Counted from the first letter of the stretch, positions 44,378 through 54,161 are shown. The stretch is DNA of 64,000 nt from Bacillota bacterium (GCA_023435645.1 JAEYRK010000048.1:1-64000); one strand, 5' to 3'. Numbers and translations: made by a program. The notes: generated from the sequence alone by a model not told the origin.

Positions 44378-46117
44378 ATGAGTAGGAATAAGGAAAAAGT
44401 AACAGATAACCGTCCTATACTAAACGCGTATCCGGATAGTATGGGAACTACGCTCTCTGATATAGTCAGTATCCTAAAGAGAGAAGAATTTCGGGAGGTA
44501 TTTCAATCCCTTTATCTCTTGCCCAGTCTCTTCAACTCAGATATGGATCGGGGTTTTTCTGTGATTGATTATGGAATTAATGAATTACTGGCAAAGCCGG
44601 AGGATCTTGAGGAGCTCGAAGGGTTGGGGATTCGTTTGAAGCTGGATATTATCTTGAATCATGCCTCGGTGCTATCAAAGCAATTCCAGGATATCCTCAA
44701 GAACGGAGAGCAGTCTATATATAAGGACTTTTTTATTAATTGGAATAAATTCTGGGAAGGCTGCGGAGAGATGACGGAAGAAGGGTATATCCTACCAAGG
44801 GAGGACTTGATTCAGGGGATGTACTTTCGAAAGCCGGGATTGCCCATCCTAATGGTCCGCATGCCGGATGGAAAGGATGTTCCCTATTGGAATACCTTTT
44901 ATCAGGAGGTCCGGTATAAGCAAGTGGATGCTTTCGATTTGGTACAAAAGTTGGAAATCCAGTATGGGTCCGCGGTACGGTTGGCAGAGTTGATTAATGC
45001 CAGTCTGGATCAGGGAAAAAAAGCGTCTGAAATAGATTTAGGGGAGTATAGCCAATATACAGCTGAGGTGACAGAGCTTCTGGAGTCCTCCAGAAAATAT
45101 CTTGGTCAAATGGATCTAAATATTAAATCACCTCTTGTATGGGAGTTTTATGACAATACCTTGAAAACATTGGCTGGATATGGGGCAAGGATCATTCGAT
45201 TGGATGCATTTGCTTATGCATGCAAGGAGCCGGGGGAAAGGAATTTTTTTAATGAGCCCGGTATTTGGGAGTTACTATTGAAATTGAAGAGTTTAGCGGA
45301 TCGGTATGACTTAATGCTCTTACCGGAGATTCACGCAAGCTATTCCGATAAAATTCACATAGCTATGGCTGAAAAGGGCTTTATGGTCTACGATTTCTTC
45401 CTGCCGGGACTGATCCTGGATGCGATGGAGAGAGGGAATGGAACCTTACTTGTGAAGTGGGCTGATGAGCTACAGAGCAATCATATTCATGTTATCAATA
45501 TGCTTGGCTGCCATGATGGAATTCCTATTCTAGACCTGAGAGGAATGATTGGGGAAGAACAGATTACAGAGCTGGTACAGATCGTCGTAGGCAGAGGTGG
45601 CTATGTAAAAAACCTCCATGGTCAGAAGAACTTATATTACCAGGTAAATGCTACGTATTATAGTGCGCTGGGAGAGGATGATAACAAGATGCTGCTGGCC
45701 CGTGCAATCCAACTGTTTATGCCAGGGAAACCCCAGGTTTGGTATCTTGATCTGTTTGCAGGAAAGAATGATTATGAGGCAGTCGAAAAGGGGGGTAAGG
45801 ATTCCCACAAAGAAATTAATAGAAGCAATATGACTCTGGAGCAGATTAATACAAGATTGGAACATGAAGTGGTGAAGCAGCAGCTAGCCATGATTCGCTT
45901 TAGAAACAATTCAAAAGCTTTTGGATGGAATGCTGTATTTATAAGTGAAGCATGGGACCGTGGCTTGAAGCTATGCTGGGAGAATGAGGGGCAGACAGCA
46001 TGCCTTGTCGTTGACTTCGCAGCTTATACCTTTGTAATGACGGGCCTTGATGAAGGCGGGGAGGAAATTTTTCATTTAGAGACAATAGCACAAAAGCGAA
46101 GCGAATCGCATGATTAG
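44378..46117 (+). CDS. Glycoside phosphorylase, GH13 sucrose-phosphorylase-like (GH13_18 type)
   Basis: This 579-aa TIM-barrel enzyme has nucleophile Asp276 in RIIRLDAFAYA, acid/base Glu317 in LLPEIHASYS and His379-Asp380 in GCHDGIPI, the order of sucrose phosphorylase relatives. These use phosphate to split an alpha-glucoside (sucrose, sucrose-6-phosphate, glucosylglycerate or glucosylglycerol) into glucose-1-phosphate and an acceptor. The acceptor cannot be read by eye. It is longer than classic sucrose phosphorylases (about 490-505 aa). It starts 9 bases after the kinase gene and ends the operon. Confidence 0.88.
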   Translation: MSRNKEKVTDNRPILNAYPDSMGTTLSDIVSILKREEFREVFQSLYLLPSLFNSDMDRGFSVIDYGINELLAKPEDLEELEGLGIRLKLDIILNHASVLSKQFQDILKNGEQSIYKDFFINWNKFWEGCGEMTEEGYILPREDLIQGMYFRKPGLPILMVRMPDGKDVPYWNTFYQEVRYKQVDAFDLVQKLEIQYGSAVRLAELINASLDQGKKASEIDLGEYSQYTAEVTELLESSRKYLGQMDLNIKSPLVWEFYDNTLKTLAGYGARIIRLDAFAYACKEPGERNFFNEPGIWELLLKLKSLADRYDLMLLPEIHASYSDKIHIAMAEKGFMVYDFFLPGLILDAMERGNGTLLVKWADELQSNHIHVINMLGCHDGIPILDLRGMIGEEQITELVQIVVGRGGYVKNLHGQKNLYYQVNATYYSALGEDDNKMLLARAIQLFMPGKPQVWYLDLFAGKNDYEAVEKGGKDSHKEINRSNMTLEQINTRLEHEVVKQQLAMIRFRNNSKAFGWNAVFISEAWDRGLKLCWENEGQTACLVVDFAAYTFVMTGLDEGGEEIFHLETIAQKRSESHD

Positions 46118-46138
46118 CTGAACCGAGCTGAGGAATAA

Positions 46139-46182
46139 TAAAAACCGTAACCCATGGATTTTGTAGGGCTGCGGTTTTTTTA
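46139..46182. terminator. Rho-independent terminator
   Basis: AAAAACCGTAACCC pairs imperfectly (two mismatches) with GGGCTGCGGTTTTT, followed by a T-run. It lies between the phosphorylase gene and the convergent lacI-type gene. Confidence 0.83.
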
Positions 46183-46292
46183 TTCTACATAACGATTTGG
46201 AATGTAACACATCTTTTATTAGGCTTGTTCTTTAACCTATATTCCATAAGCCACCAATCTTCTTGTTCACAAAAACAACACACGAATTAGCC

Positions 46293-47300
46293 TCAATACA
46301 GCTGTTTTATGCTTCCGCGGACTATGGTGTTGGGTGAAAAAATAACCTTCATCTTTTCTGCATGGGGATTGGCAAGACGTTTTTGAAGTACATCAACAGC
46401 AGCACTACCCATGGAATAAGGGTCATAACTGATAGAGGTTAGTTTGAATTTTCCTCTATCTACCAGGGAGGAATCATCGAAGCAGATGATACTAACGTCT
46501 TCTGGAATCCGATATCCCAATTCTGTTAATTGACTCGCTGCTCCAAAAGCCATTGGATTATTACCAATATAAACAGCGCTATAGGAGGAGTCTTTCGTAA
46601 AGAATTTATCTACAAATCTTATCCCGTCATCAATTGTAAAATCTCCAAAATATATTTCTTCAGACTGAAGTGTTAGACCCGAATCAGTCATAGCGTCAGT
46701 AAACCCGCGTAAACGATCTTGGCAGGGGGTGGAATTCCTGGAACCAGTCAGGTGTAGAATTCTCTTATGTCCGGCTTGAATCAACGTATTAGCTGCAATA
46801 TATCCGCCACGATAATTATCAATACAAACTACATCTGTATCAAGTGAACGGATATAGCGGTTAACGAGTATAACGGGAATAGTAATCCTCTTTAGAAGTT
46901 CTACAAAACCGGCAGTTTCCACGGCGGTAATCATAATAATCCCGGCATAATTTGAAGCATTGGCATGATTAATATGCCACGCTTCTACATCGGGGTCATA
47001 GTTACTGATGCATAAGGTCGCTACCAAACCAAGAGGATACAGATTATCGCAGATACCTTTTACAATTTGGCAGTAGAAGATATCGGATAGTCCGCCTACA
47101 ACGATTAAAACTTGATTTTTTGCGCTATTACCATTCGCAAATTGATTTTTGAATGGAGTATTGATTCCTAATTCATCCATTGCTTTATGTATTTTCGCCA
47201 ATGTTTCTTGTTTGACTTTCGCACTATTGGTAAGAGCTCGGGAAACGGTGGCGTAAGATACACCTGCTTTTTCGGCTATTAATTTCTGGTTAATAATCAT
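46293..47300 (-). CDS. LacI-family regulator of the aldolase/FGGY kinase module
   Basis: This 335-aa protein has the HTH NQKLIAEKAGVSYATVSRALTN and an effector domain (VLIVVGGLSDIFYCQIVKG, ending IVRGSIKQLY). It is divergent from the aldolase, kinase, dehydrogenase and Liv transporter operon and probably represses it. Its ribosome site is weak. A palindrome at 47413-47429 in the shared region is the likely operator. Confidence 0.93.
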   Translation of the reverse strand: MIINQKLIAEKAGVSYATVSRALTNSAKVKQETLAKIHKAMDELGINTPFKNQFANGNSAKNQVLIVVGGLSDIFYCQIVKGICDNLYPLGLVATLCISNYDPDVEAWHINHANASNYAGIIMITAVETAGFVELLKRITIPVILVNRYIRSLDTDVVCIDNYRGGYIAANTLIQAGHKRILHLTGSRNSTPCQDRLRGFTDAMTDSGLTLQSEEIYFGDFTIDDGIRFVDKFFTKDSSYSAVYIGNNPMAFGAASQLTELGYRIPEDVSIICFDDSSLVDRGKFKLTSISYDPYSMGSAAVDVLQKRLANPHAEKMKVIFSPNTIVRGSIKQLY

Positions 47301-47827
47301 AATATAGAAAGCCTTCTTTCGTAATTACTCCTGTAAATGAAATTATAGCAACTAATTACTTTCATTATACATTAAAAAATCATAATTTCAAAGACTTTTA
47401 TTTGAAATTTAGATGAAATAATATTTCATAAAATAAATGGAATAATTGCACAGAATAAACAAAAACCATATAATATGTATAAAAGAGGCTTATTTTTACA
47501 GCAATAAAGTATACAAATGCAACAACTGGCAATAAAATGATAAAGATTTATCAAAAAATATGTTGAAATATAATTTCTATGGGTGTATAATAATTTTTGC
47601 AAAACATGAAAATCTTTGTGCGATATATGAAAAGTAGAGAAGCTTTTATGTAATTTATTATTCATAATCCCGATAATATCCTGATTGAAAAGCCATAGAG
47701 ACTAGTCGAAGTGCATAAAGAGATACATATTACTGGTTACCTCATGAATAATCGATGGAAGGTCTGAAGCAAAAGTTTGAGCTATGTGTGATTTAGTTCA
47801 CAATAAAATATAAATAGGAGGAATACG
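47301..47827. other. Divergent control region of module 2
   Basis: This 527-base AT-rich region holds the start regions of both flanking transcripts and a 17-base palindrome. A short hydrophobic open frame on the minus strand (47426-47665) has no ribosome site and is probably chance. The leader before 47828 is long and shows no recognisable riboswitch. Confidence 0.55.
47413..47429. promoter_or_regulatory. Palindrome, candidate LacI-family operator
   Basis: ATGAAATAATATTTCAT is a perfect 17-base palindrome 113 bases before the regulator gene. A looser copy of the half-sites (ATGAAA through TTTCAT) lies at 47338-47366, closer to the regulator. Confidence 0.6.
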
Positions 47828-48604
47828 ATGGAAAGTCTAAACCTAATGAGGAGAAAAATTGAAGAAAAGAAAATTTTAATCGGAACGGGGGTAAACGTAA
47901 GAGATGCTGTTATATCGGAGCTTCTAGGCTCAGTTTATGATTTTCTATGGATTGACGGCGAGCATTCATGGATGTCCTCCGGTGATATTTTAAATCATAT
48001 TATATCTGCCAGAGCAACAGGCTGTGTATCCATGGTGAGAATCCCGTGGAATGATCCTGTTTTAGCAAAACCGATACTGGAGATGGGACCGGACTGTATT
48101 GTCTTTCCGCAGATACATAATGTTGAGGAGGCAAAAGCAGCCATTGCAGCATGTACCTACCCTCCGAAGGGAATTCGTGGATGGGGACCTATTCGTGCCG
48201 TGAATTATGGAAGTATGCCTGCAGAGCAATATCTAAATGAATCTGAAGAAAGAATCTTTAAAATTCTACAGGTTGAAAACAAGGAGTGTGTTGATTCCTT
48301 AGAGGAAATTATTCAGCTGGAGGGCTTGGATTGCCTATGTGTTGGCCCTATGGACCTGTCAGGATCCTTAGGAAAATTAACGCAAATGGAGGATGAATTA
48401 GTTTGTGAATACTTTGATCGTATTGGTGAAATTGCAAAGCGACATACCATTCCTCTGATGGTTTCCTTTGCCTATGATGAAAAGGAGATGCGAAAATGGA
48501 AACAGCGTGGGGCTACTATCTTTGGAGCCTCCGGTGATTATGCCAGCCTTATGATGGAAGCAAATCGCCAATATAAAAACCTATGTAGCATATGTGGAGA
48601 GTAA
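47828..48604 (+). CDS. HpcH/HpaI family aldolase (class II, copy 1)
   Basis: This 258-aa TIM-barrel enzyme has DFLWIDGEHSWMS near residue 38, MVRIPWNDPVLAKPILEMGPDCIVFPQ, the GIRGWGPIRA loop and LCVGPMDLSGSLG, the residues that bind the divalent metal and the alpha-keto acid in HpaI-type aldolases. It should reversibly cleave a 4-hydroxy-2-keto acid into pyruvate or a related keto acid and an aldehyde. AGGAGG precedes the start. A second divergent copy lies after the kinase gene. Confidence 0.92.
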   Translation: MESLNLMRRKIEEKKILIGTGVNVRDAVISELLGSVYDFLWIDGEHSWMSSGDILNHIISARATGCVSMVRIPWNDPVLAKPILEMGPDCIVFPQIHNVEEAKAAIAACTYPPKGIRGWGPIRAVNYGSMPAEQYLNESEERIFKILQVENKECVDSLEEIIQLEGLDCLCVGPMDLSGSLGKLTQMEDELVCEYFDRIGEIAKRHTIPLMVSFAYDEKEMRKWKQRGATIFGASGDYASLMMEANRQYKNLCSICGE

Positions 48605-48619
48605 TATAGGAGAAACCAT

Positions 48620-50032
48620 ATGAAGTTTGTAGCTATTGATGTTGGAAGCAGCTTTATGAAAGCAGCACTACTGGATACAGAAAGCCTGGAGTTGCATATT
48701 CAACGAGAAATTGAGATGCCTAGGGCTAATACCGGGAAGGACAATCTTTGCTATGAAATCGATGCGGATTGTATTTATCAGCGTGTGAAACAGGTGATAG
48801 ATGAATTAATTGAAGCGAATGGTTCGGATATCAGAGGAATTACGATCTCCACTCAAATGCATGGCTTTGTATTCTGTGATGAGGGAGGGAGGGCGAAAAC
48901 CCCCTATGTCTCATGGCAGGACAACCGTTGCTTGCGAATAAACGAAAAAGGACAAACCTATCTTCAGGAGCTAGAGAGCATCCTCTCACAGGAGGAGATG
49001 CGAAGCAATGGGTTATATCTGAAGCCTGGGCTGGGCTTCTGCAATGCATATACGGCGGTAAAGCAAAACACCTTTCAAATTGACAACGGGGATTATTTTT
49101 GCACCTTGGGAGCCTATCTAATCTTCAACCTCACCAAAGAGAGAAAATGTCATATAACCAATGCTGCACCTTTAGGACTGGTAGATGTCAAGCAGGGATG
49201 TTGGAACCAAAATATCATACACAAATTACAATTCGACAGATTTCAGTTATTTGATTTGGTTTCAGATACAACGATTTGCGGATATTATCACGGAAGCTAT
49301 GGCGATGTAGCAGTATATCCTGATTGGGGAGACCAACAGGTGGCCGTATTAGGAAGCTTTATGAATGCCATAACGGACGTCAATATTAATGTGGCGACAG
49401 CCTCTCAATTGGGATACATATCCAATGAATTTAATACCGGAGCCTTCGAAACGAGGCCCTATTTTGAGGGACTATATTTGAATACGGTAACCCGTATGCC
49501 AAATGGAAAGATTTTAGATGTGGTTGTTAATTTTGTAGAAGATATCGGAACGCGTATTTATCAAACAGAACTATCACGTCAGGAATTATGGAGCAGAATA
49601 TTTGGAGCAGTAGAAGTTGAAAACTCTGTGGAAATGACTTGTGACGTCGGATTTATTCGAGATCTGCTTGGGACTAAGCAAGGCTATTTTGGTAATATAA
49701 CAGATCAGAATTTTACGGTTGGAAATTTATTTCGAAGTGTTTTCACAACCTATGCAAATATTTTTGACACCTATTTAAACTTTATTGTAAGCGATAAAGC
49801 TAAGCTACAGAGGATCGTATATACCGGTGGAGCAATATTGAAAAATCCCTATCTGCAAAAGGCGATTCGGGAAAAAATCGGCGTTTCAGACTTTTGTTCG
49901 CCCATCAAATGTGAGGTTTTCTTAGGGCACTTAAGGCTTGCATTAGTTTGTGATGGAAAGGCTATAAACCTCTCTGATACTGCTAATATATTGTATCCTG
50001 ACAAAAAACTGCAATGCAAGGTCATAGGATAA
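48620..50032 (+). CDS. FGGY-family carbohydrate kinase
   Basis: This 470-aa kinase has an N-terminal phosphate-1 loop FVAIDVGSSFMKAALL, substrate region ISTQMHGFVF and YVSWQDNRC, and a C-terminal adenosine motif IVYTGGAILKNP. It phosphorylates a sugar or polyol entering the pathway. Candidates include a pentulose, heptulose or branched sugar, but specificity is not readable. It starts 15 bases after the first aldolase and overlaps the start of the second. Confidence 0.9.
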   Translation: MKFVAIDVGSSFMKAALLDTESLELHIQREIEMPRANTGKDNLCYEIDADCIYQRVKQVIDELIEANGSDIRGITISTQMHGFVFCDEGGRAKTPYVSWQDNRCLRINEKGQTYLQELESILSQEEMRSNGLYLKPGLGFCNAYTAVKQNTFQIDNGDYFCTLGAYLIFNLTKERKCHITNAAPLGLVDVKQGCWNQNIIHKLQFDRFQLFDLVSDTTICGYYHGSYGDVAVYPDWGDQQVAVLGSFMNAITDVNINVATASQLGYISNEFNTGAFETRPYFEGLYLNTVTRMPNGKILDVVVNFVEDIGTRIYQTELSRQELWSRIFGAVEVENSVEMTCDVGFIRDLLGTKQGYFGNITDQNFTVGNLFRSVFTTYANIFDTYLNFIVSDKAKLQRIVYTGGAILKNPYLQKAIREKIGVSDFCSPIKCEVFLGHLRLALVCDGKAINLSDTANILYPDKKLQCKVIG

Positions 50033-50808
50033 TGGAGGCGAATGAAGTGTGCATTAAGGAGATATTGAAGAAGAGGCAGCTTGCTGTCGGAACCATGCTC
50101 TGTGAGTTTTATTCACCCAATGCTCCAGCTGTGTTTAAAGAATCCGGTTTTGATTTCTTTATCATTGATTGTGAACATGGTTGTTATGATTTTACAGCGG
50201 TATCTGCAATGATTGCTGCTGCAAGGAACTGTGGTGTTGATCCGGTTGTCAGAATTCCTCAAATTGATAAAGCCAGTATTTTGAGATATTTAGAAATGGG
50301 GGCAAAGGGTCTGCTGGTACCTATGGTATCAACAGCGGAACAGGCAAGGGAAGTAGTGGAGTACTCGCGCTATGCCCCATTGGGAGCTAGAGGGATATCC
50401 ACTAGGCGGGCCCACAATGATTTCAATAGTCGGAATTTAACAGAGTATATGATGAAATCTAATCATGAAATTACCCTTATGCTTCAAATAGAAACGACGG
50501 AAGCCTTGGCAAATCTAGAGAGTATTGCCGCTGTAGAGGGGATAGATGCCCTGATGATAGGACCTACGGATCTTTCTAGCGCCTTAGGAGACTTAAACAA
50601 TTTTACAACAGAGAAGTTCCGGCAGGCAGTGGACAATGTAATAGCTACAGCGAAAAACCACGGACTTCATTCCGGAATGATCACTTCCGATATTCAGTAT
50701 TTATTAGAATGCAGAAAGAAAGGCATGGATATCATCAGTTGGAATAGTGAAATAGGAATGATTATTTCTAAATCAACGGAAGCCCTGACTTTACTTAAGA
50801 AATCATAA
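50032..50808 (+). CDS. HpcH/HpaI family aldolase (class II, copy 2)
   Basis: This protein of about 258 aa has DFFIIDCEHGCYDF, PVVRIPQIDKASILRYLEMGAKGLLVPM, the ARGISTRRA loop and LMIGPTDLSSALG, with Glu and Asp metal ligands intact. It is clearly diverged from copy 1 and so may act on a different aldol adduct. ATG 50032 shares a base with the kinase stop. A GTG at 50047 with GGAGG 8 bases upstream is an equally good start. Confidence 0.92.
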   Translation: MEANEVCIKEILKKRQLAVGTMLCEFYSPNAPAVFKESGFDFFIIDCEHGCYDFTAVSAMIAAARNCGVDPVVRIPQIDKASILRYLEMGAKGLLVPMVSTAEQAREVVEYSRYAPLGARGISTRRAHNDFNSRNLTEYMMKSNHEITLMLQIETTEALANLESIAAVEGIDALMIGPTDLSSALGDLNNFTTEKFRQAVDNVIATAKNHGLHSGMITSDIQYLLECRKKGMDIISWNSEIGMIISKSTEALTLLKKS

Positions 50809-50828
50809 GATGAAGGAGTGTGACAAGC

Positions 50829-51806
50829 ATGGCTGGAAAGGTATTGCTGGCACAGGATGTATCAGAAAGCGGCAAGAATTTATTGCGAGAGAAGGGATTT
50901 GAAGTAATCCTTGCTCCGGATGAACAAAAATCAACAATCAAAGCTCTGATCGCTGATTGTGATGCAGTTTTCTCAAAGACCTTATTTTTGGATGAGGAAA
51001 TTTTAAGCGCCGGGAAAAAACTCAAAGTGGTAGGAAAGCATGGTGTAGGTATTGATAATGTAGTGGATATTGAGGTGGCCACCAGATTGGGGATTTATGT
51101 TGTGAACGCTCCCTATGCCAATATTGAATCTGTTGCCGAGCACACTGTTGCTGCTATTTTAGCCTTGGCGAAACATGTGGTTGACATGAATCACGCAGTA
51201 AGACAAGGAGACTTTGATGCTCCGGCACGAATAATCAACATAGATGTGAAAGAAAAGGTTCTTGGTCTGGTTGGACTGGGTAACATTGGTAAGCTGGTAG
51301 CCAAGAAGGCGCATTATGGCTTTGACATGAAGATAATTGGATATGATCCTTATGCAGCAAAAGAAATGATCCCCGATTATATTGAGCTTGTAGAGGATAT
51401 GGATGAAATATTTAGAGCTGCTGATTTTGTCAGTATCCATGTGAATGGCTCTCCTAAAACTGCGAATTTAGTTAATAAGGACAAGCTACAGCTAATGAAG
51501 CCAACTGCATTTTTCATTAATTTTGCCAGAGGAATCGTTGTGAATGAAGAGGATTTGATAGATGCTCTTAAGAATGGGACGATAAAAGGAGCTGCCCTAG
51601 ATGTCTTTGCAACAGAGCCGGTGGAGATCGATAATCCCTTGTTACAGATGAGCAATGTCTTACTATCGCCCCATTGTTCAGCACTCTCAACCGAGGCTTG
51701 TAATCGTATGAGCTATGACGGCTGTATGGGAATCGTGGAAATATTGCAAGGCAGAACACCTACCTGGTGTGTAAACTACAATGAAGTTAATGCTAAACAG
51801 AAATAG
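50829..51806 (+). CDS. D-isomer-specific 2-hydroxyacid dehydrogenase
   Basis: This 325-aa NAD-dependent dehydrogenase has the NAD-binding LGLVGLGNIGKLVAKKA (GxGxxG), catalytic Arg in FINFARGIVV, a Glu in VFATEPVE and catalytic His in SPHCSALS. It resembles phosphoglycerate or hydroxypyruvate/glyoxylate reductases but lacks the C-terminal ACT domain. It probably reduces or oxidises a hydroxyacid intermediate of the module. ATG 50829 follows AAGGAG. Confidence 0.93.
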   Translation: MAGKVLLAQDVSESGKNLLREKGFEVILAPDEQKSTIKALIADCDAVFSKTLFLDEEILSAGKKLKVVGKHGVGIDNVVDIEVATRLGIYVVNAPYANIESVAEHTVAAILALAKHVVDMNHAVRQGDFDAPARIINIDVKEKVLGLVGLGNIGKLVAKKAHYGFDMKIIGYDPYAAKEMIPDYIELVEDMDEIFRAADFVSIHVNGSPKTANLVNKDKLQLMKPTAFFINFARGIVVNEEDLIDALKNGTIKGAALDVFATEPVEIDNPLLQMSNVLLSPHCSALSTEACNRMSYDGCMGIVEILQGRTPTWCVNYNEVNAKQK

Positions 51807-51881
51807 TCTGTTTATTGCATAAAAATATATTCATTATTTTAGCATGTGCGTTAACGAAGAAAAAGAAAGGGAGATTAAGAG

Positions 51882-53144
51882 ATGAGAAAAATTAACAAAG
51901 TAGTGGCAATCCTATTAGTTCTAACAATGGTATTTTCAATGGTTGCTTGTAGTAACAGTAACTCAGGAAACTCATCCGATGGAAAGACAGCTGACACTGG
52001 AAATGACACAGACAAAAAAGGTGGCTCAAGCAGCGGCGCAGGTGAATTCGTTATTGGATGTCCTCAGGCTTTAAGCGGAACCAATGCATTAGTAGGAGAC
52101 GCAACCTTAAAGGGAGCAAAACTTGCAGTAAAGGTACTTAATGAAAATGGTGGTATTAACGGTGAGCAGATTCGTTTGGTAGTATACGATGATCAGGCTT
52201 CTCCGGAGGAAGCTGTAAAAATCGCAAAGAAGCTGATCGAAGTAGATAAAGTGGACGCAATCTGCGGTTCCTTAATCAGCAGCAATATGCTTGCTGCAGG
52301 TAACTATTATGAGGAAGCGAAAATTCCTACCGTAGGAAATGGCTTAAGTAATACATGGATGGAGCAGAACTGGCAATATGTATTCCGTGCTTGCCCGAAC
52401 AGCGGTATGGCGATTCCCTTGCTGGCACAGAAAATGCAGGATATGGGAGTTAAGACCGTGGCTATATTTGAAGGTGTAGATGATGCTTCTAAGGGTCCTG
52501 CTAATACATTCCGTGAGATTGCAGCAGATTATGGAATGAAAGTTCTTACATCAGAGACCTGCGTAGATGGTGAGAGCGATTTCTCTGGTCAGGTAGCAAA
52601 GATTATGAACACTAATCCGGATGCAGTATTAGTAAGCTGCCCCAGCGTTACTCAGCCAGTATTCTCCAAACAGCTGCGTCAATTCGGATATGACGGTATC
52701 GTATTTAGCAAAGAAACTCTTTCGGTAGATAATATGGCAGTAGCAGGTGATTCCTCTAATTACTGGGCATTCGTATTCCCTTATGTAACCTATAACAGCG
52801 TTGAGGAATGTGATGTTCCGATTATTAAAGATTTCCTGGAGCTTTTCGTAGCAGAATATGGTGAGATGCCCTTCCATGATTGTGCATATCGTGGCTGGGA
52901 CAGCATCATGGTTCTAGCTGAGGCAGCGAAGAATGCCGGTACTAACCATGATGGTACAGCAATCCGTGATGCGTTAGAAGCTATTAGCGGTCTAGAAGGT
53001 CTCTGCGGAACCTTTGATTTCACTACTGGTGATCGTGAAGGAATACACACCTTTAACAGTTATATCATTGTTGACGGAAAATATGTAAATCTTGATACTT
53101 GGTTATCTGATGGTAGTTGGGATAAATTTAAGGAAAGCCACTAG
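51882..53144 (+). CDS. Branched-chain amino acid-type ABC substrate-binding lipoprotein (LivJ-like)
   Basis: This 420-aa lipoprotein has a lipobox MVAC at about residue 23 and a Gly/Ser/Asp linker. The type I periplasmic-binding fold has FVIGCPQALSGTNALVGD, then GINGEQIRLVVYDDQASPEEAVKIAKKLI and VDAICGSLISSNMLAAG. It belongs to the Liv family, but members are known to carry sugars, sugar acids, amides and aromatics as well. The catabolic neighbours point to a sugar-derived substrate here. Confidence 0.93.
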   Translation: MRKINKVVAILLVLTMVFSMVACSNSNSGNSSDGKTADTGNDTDKKGGSSSGAGEFVIGCPQALSGTNALVGDATLKGAKLAVKVLNENGGINGEQIRLVVYDDQASPEEAVKIAKKLIEVDKVDAICGSLISSNMLAAGNYYEEAKIPTVGNGLSNTWMEQNWQYVFRACPNSGMAIPLLAQKMQDMGVKTVAIFEGVDDASKGPANTFREIAADYGMKVLTSETCVDGESDFSGQVAKIMNTNPDAVLVSCPSVTQPVFSKQLRQFGYDGIVFSKETLSVDNMAVAGDSSNYWAFVFPYVTYNSVEECDVPIIKDFLELFVAEYGEMPFHDCAYRGWDSIMVLAEAAKNAGTNHDGTAIRDALEAISGLEGLCGTFDFTTGDREGIHTFNSYIIVDGKYVNLDTWLSDGSWDKFKESH

Positions 53145-53210
53145 TATGGAGCAACTCTTATATTAGCAGATATGATATAAGATAAACTTCATATGATATA
53201 ACAACGATTG

Positions 53211-53243
53211 GGATAAAGGGGTTAAGTAATTAACCCCTTATCC
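53211..53243 (+). promoter_or_regulatory. Intercistronic hairpin after the Liv-type binding protein gene
   Basis: GGATAAAGGGGTTAA pairs with TTAACCCCTTATCC, one bulge, GTAA tetraloop, followed by TAAATAA and no U-run. It lies between binding-protein and first permease genes. Confidence 0.78.
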
Positions 53244-53288
53244 TAAATAAGAAATAACAGGGAGTAATGGAAAGGTGGTATAATCCAT

Positions 53289-54161
53289 ATGTTATTACAG
53301 GTATTAATATCCGGCTTGGTCATTGGAAGTATTTATGGACTAATAGCATTAGGATATAGTCTAATTTATAAAGCTTCGGGAGTTATGAGCTTTGCCCAAG
53401 GAGATATGCTTACGTTAGGTGCTTTCTTGGGTTTTACATGCTATAGTTTGCTAGGGATTCCATTTTTCTTGTCCATAGTATTAGTGATGGCAATCATGTT
53501 CTGTTTTGGTATGCTCCTTGAAAGAAGTGTTATTAATCATTTAATTAAGAGGAATGTACTACCAATTTACACAATTCTTGCTACGATAGCGGTATCTTAT
53601 TTAATACAAAACGGCTCAATGATAGTTTGGGGCAGCGATTCGAAATTTTTTCCTTCCTTATTTAAAATAAAATCACTCGAATTTTTTGGTATTAAAATCC
53701 AGACAGAGGCATTTCTGTGTATTGCCATATCTTTGGTGGGTATGATGATCCTTCACTTGTTTATTAAAAAAACAAAGGTGGGCACAGCAATGAGGGCTAC
53801 AGCTATGGATCCAATGGCAGCGAAGGCCTGTGGCATTAATGTTCAATTGACGGTAGGTATCACCTGGGGCTTAAGTGCAGGTATAGCAGCACTGGCTGGT
53901 ATGCTGATCGGGCCCGTTTATGGTGTATACACTACATTAGGAGCAAATATCGGAAGAAAAGGATTCTCCAGTGCAGTAATCGGTGGTTATGGTAACATGG
54001 TAGGTGCAGTTGTTGGCGGAGCCTTACTGGGAATCATGGAAACCTTTACAGCGGCATTTATATCCTCTGCATATAAAGACTTATTCGCATATCTCGTATT
54101 GTTAATATTCCTATTTGTTAAGCCAACAGGTATCTTCAATGAAAAAGCTATTGTAGATTGA
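53289..54161 (+). CDS. Liv-type ABC permease (LivH-like)
   Basis: This 290-aa protein has about eight membrane helices. LivH marks include YGLIALGYSLIYKASGVMSFAQGDMLTLGAFLG near the start and AMDPMAAKACGINV, the ATPase-coupling loop. It pairs with LivM next to it. AAAGGTGG precedes the start at a 10-base spacing. Confidence 0.94.
   Translation: MLLQVLISGLVIGSIYGLIALGYSLIYKASGVMSFAQGDMLTLGAFLGFTCYSLLGIPFFLSIVLVMAIMFCFGMLLERSVINHLIKRNVLPIYTILATIAVSYLIQNGSMIVWGSDSKFFPSLFKIKSLEFFGIKIQTEAFLCIAISLVGMMILHLFIKKTKVGTAMRATAMDPMAAKACGINVQLTVGITWGLSAGIAALAGMLIGPVYGVYTTLGANIGRKGFSSAVIGGYGNMVGAVVGGALLGIMETFTAAFISSAYKDLFAYLVLLIFLFVKPTGIFNEKAIVD

Noticed and set aside
47426..47665. 79-codon hydrophobic minus-strand frame in the module 2 control region
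   Set aside because: Composition reflects AT-rich DNA, there is no ribosome site, and its end overlaps the candidate operator region.
47430..47827. Riboswitch in the long leader of module 2
   Set aside because: I see no conserved riboswitch core or a terminator-antiterminator pair in the leader.
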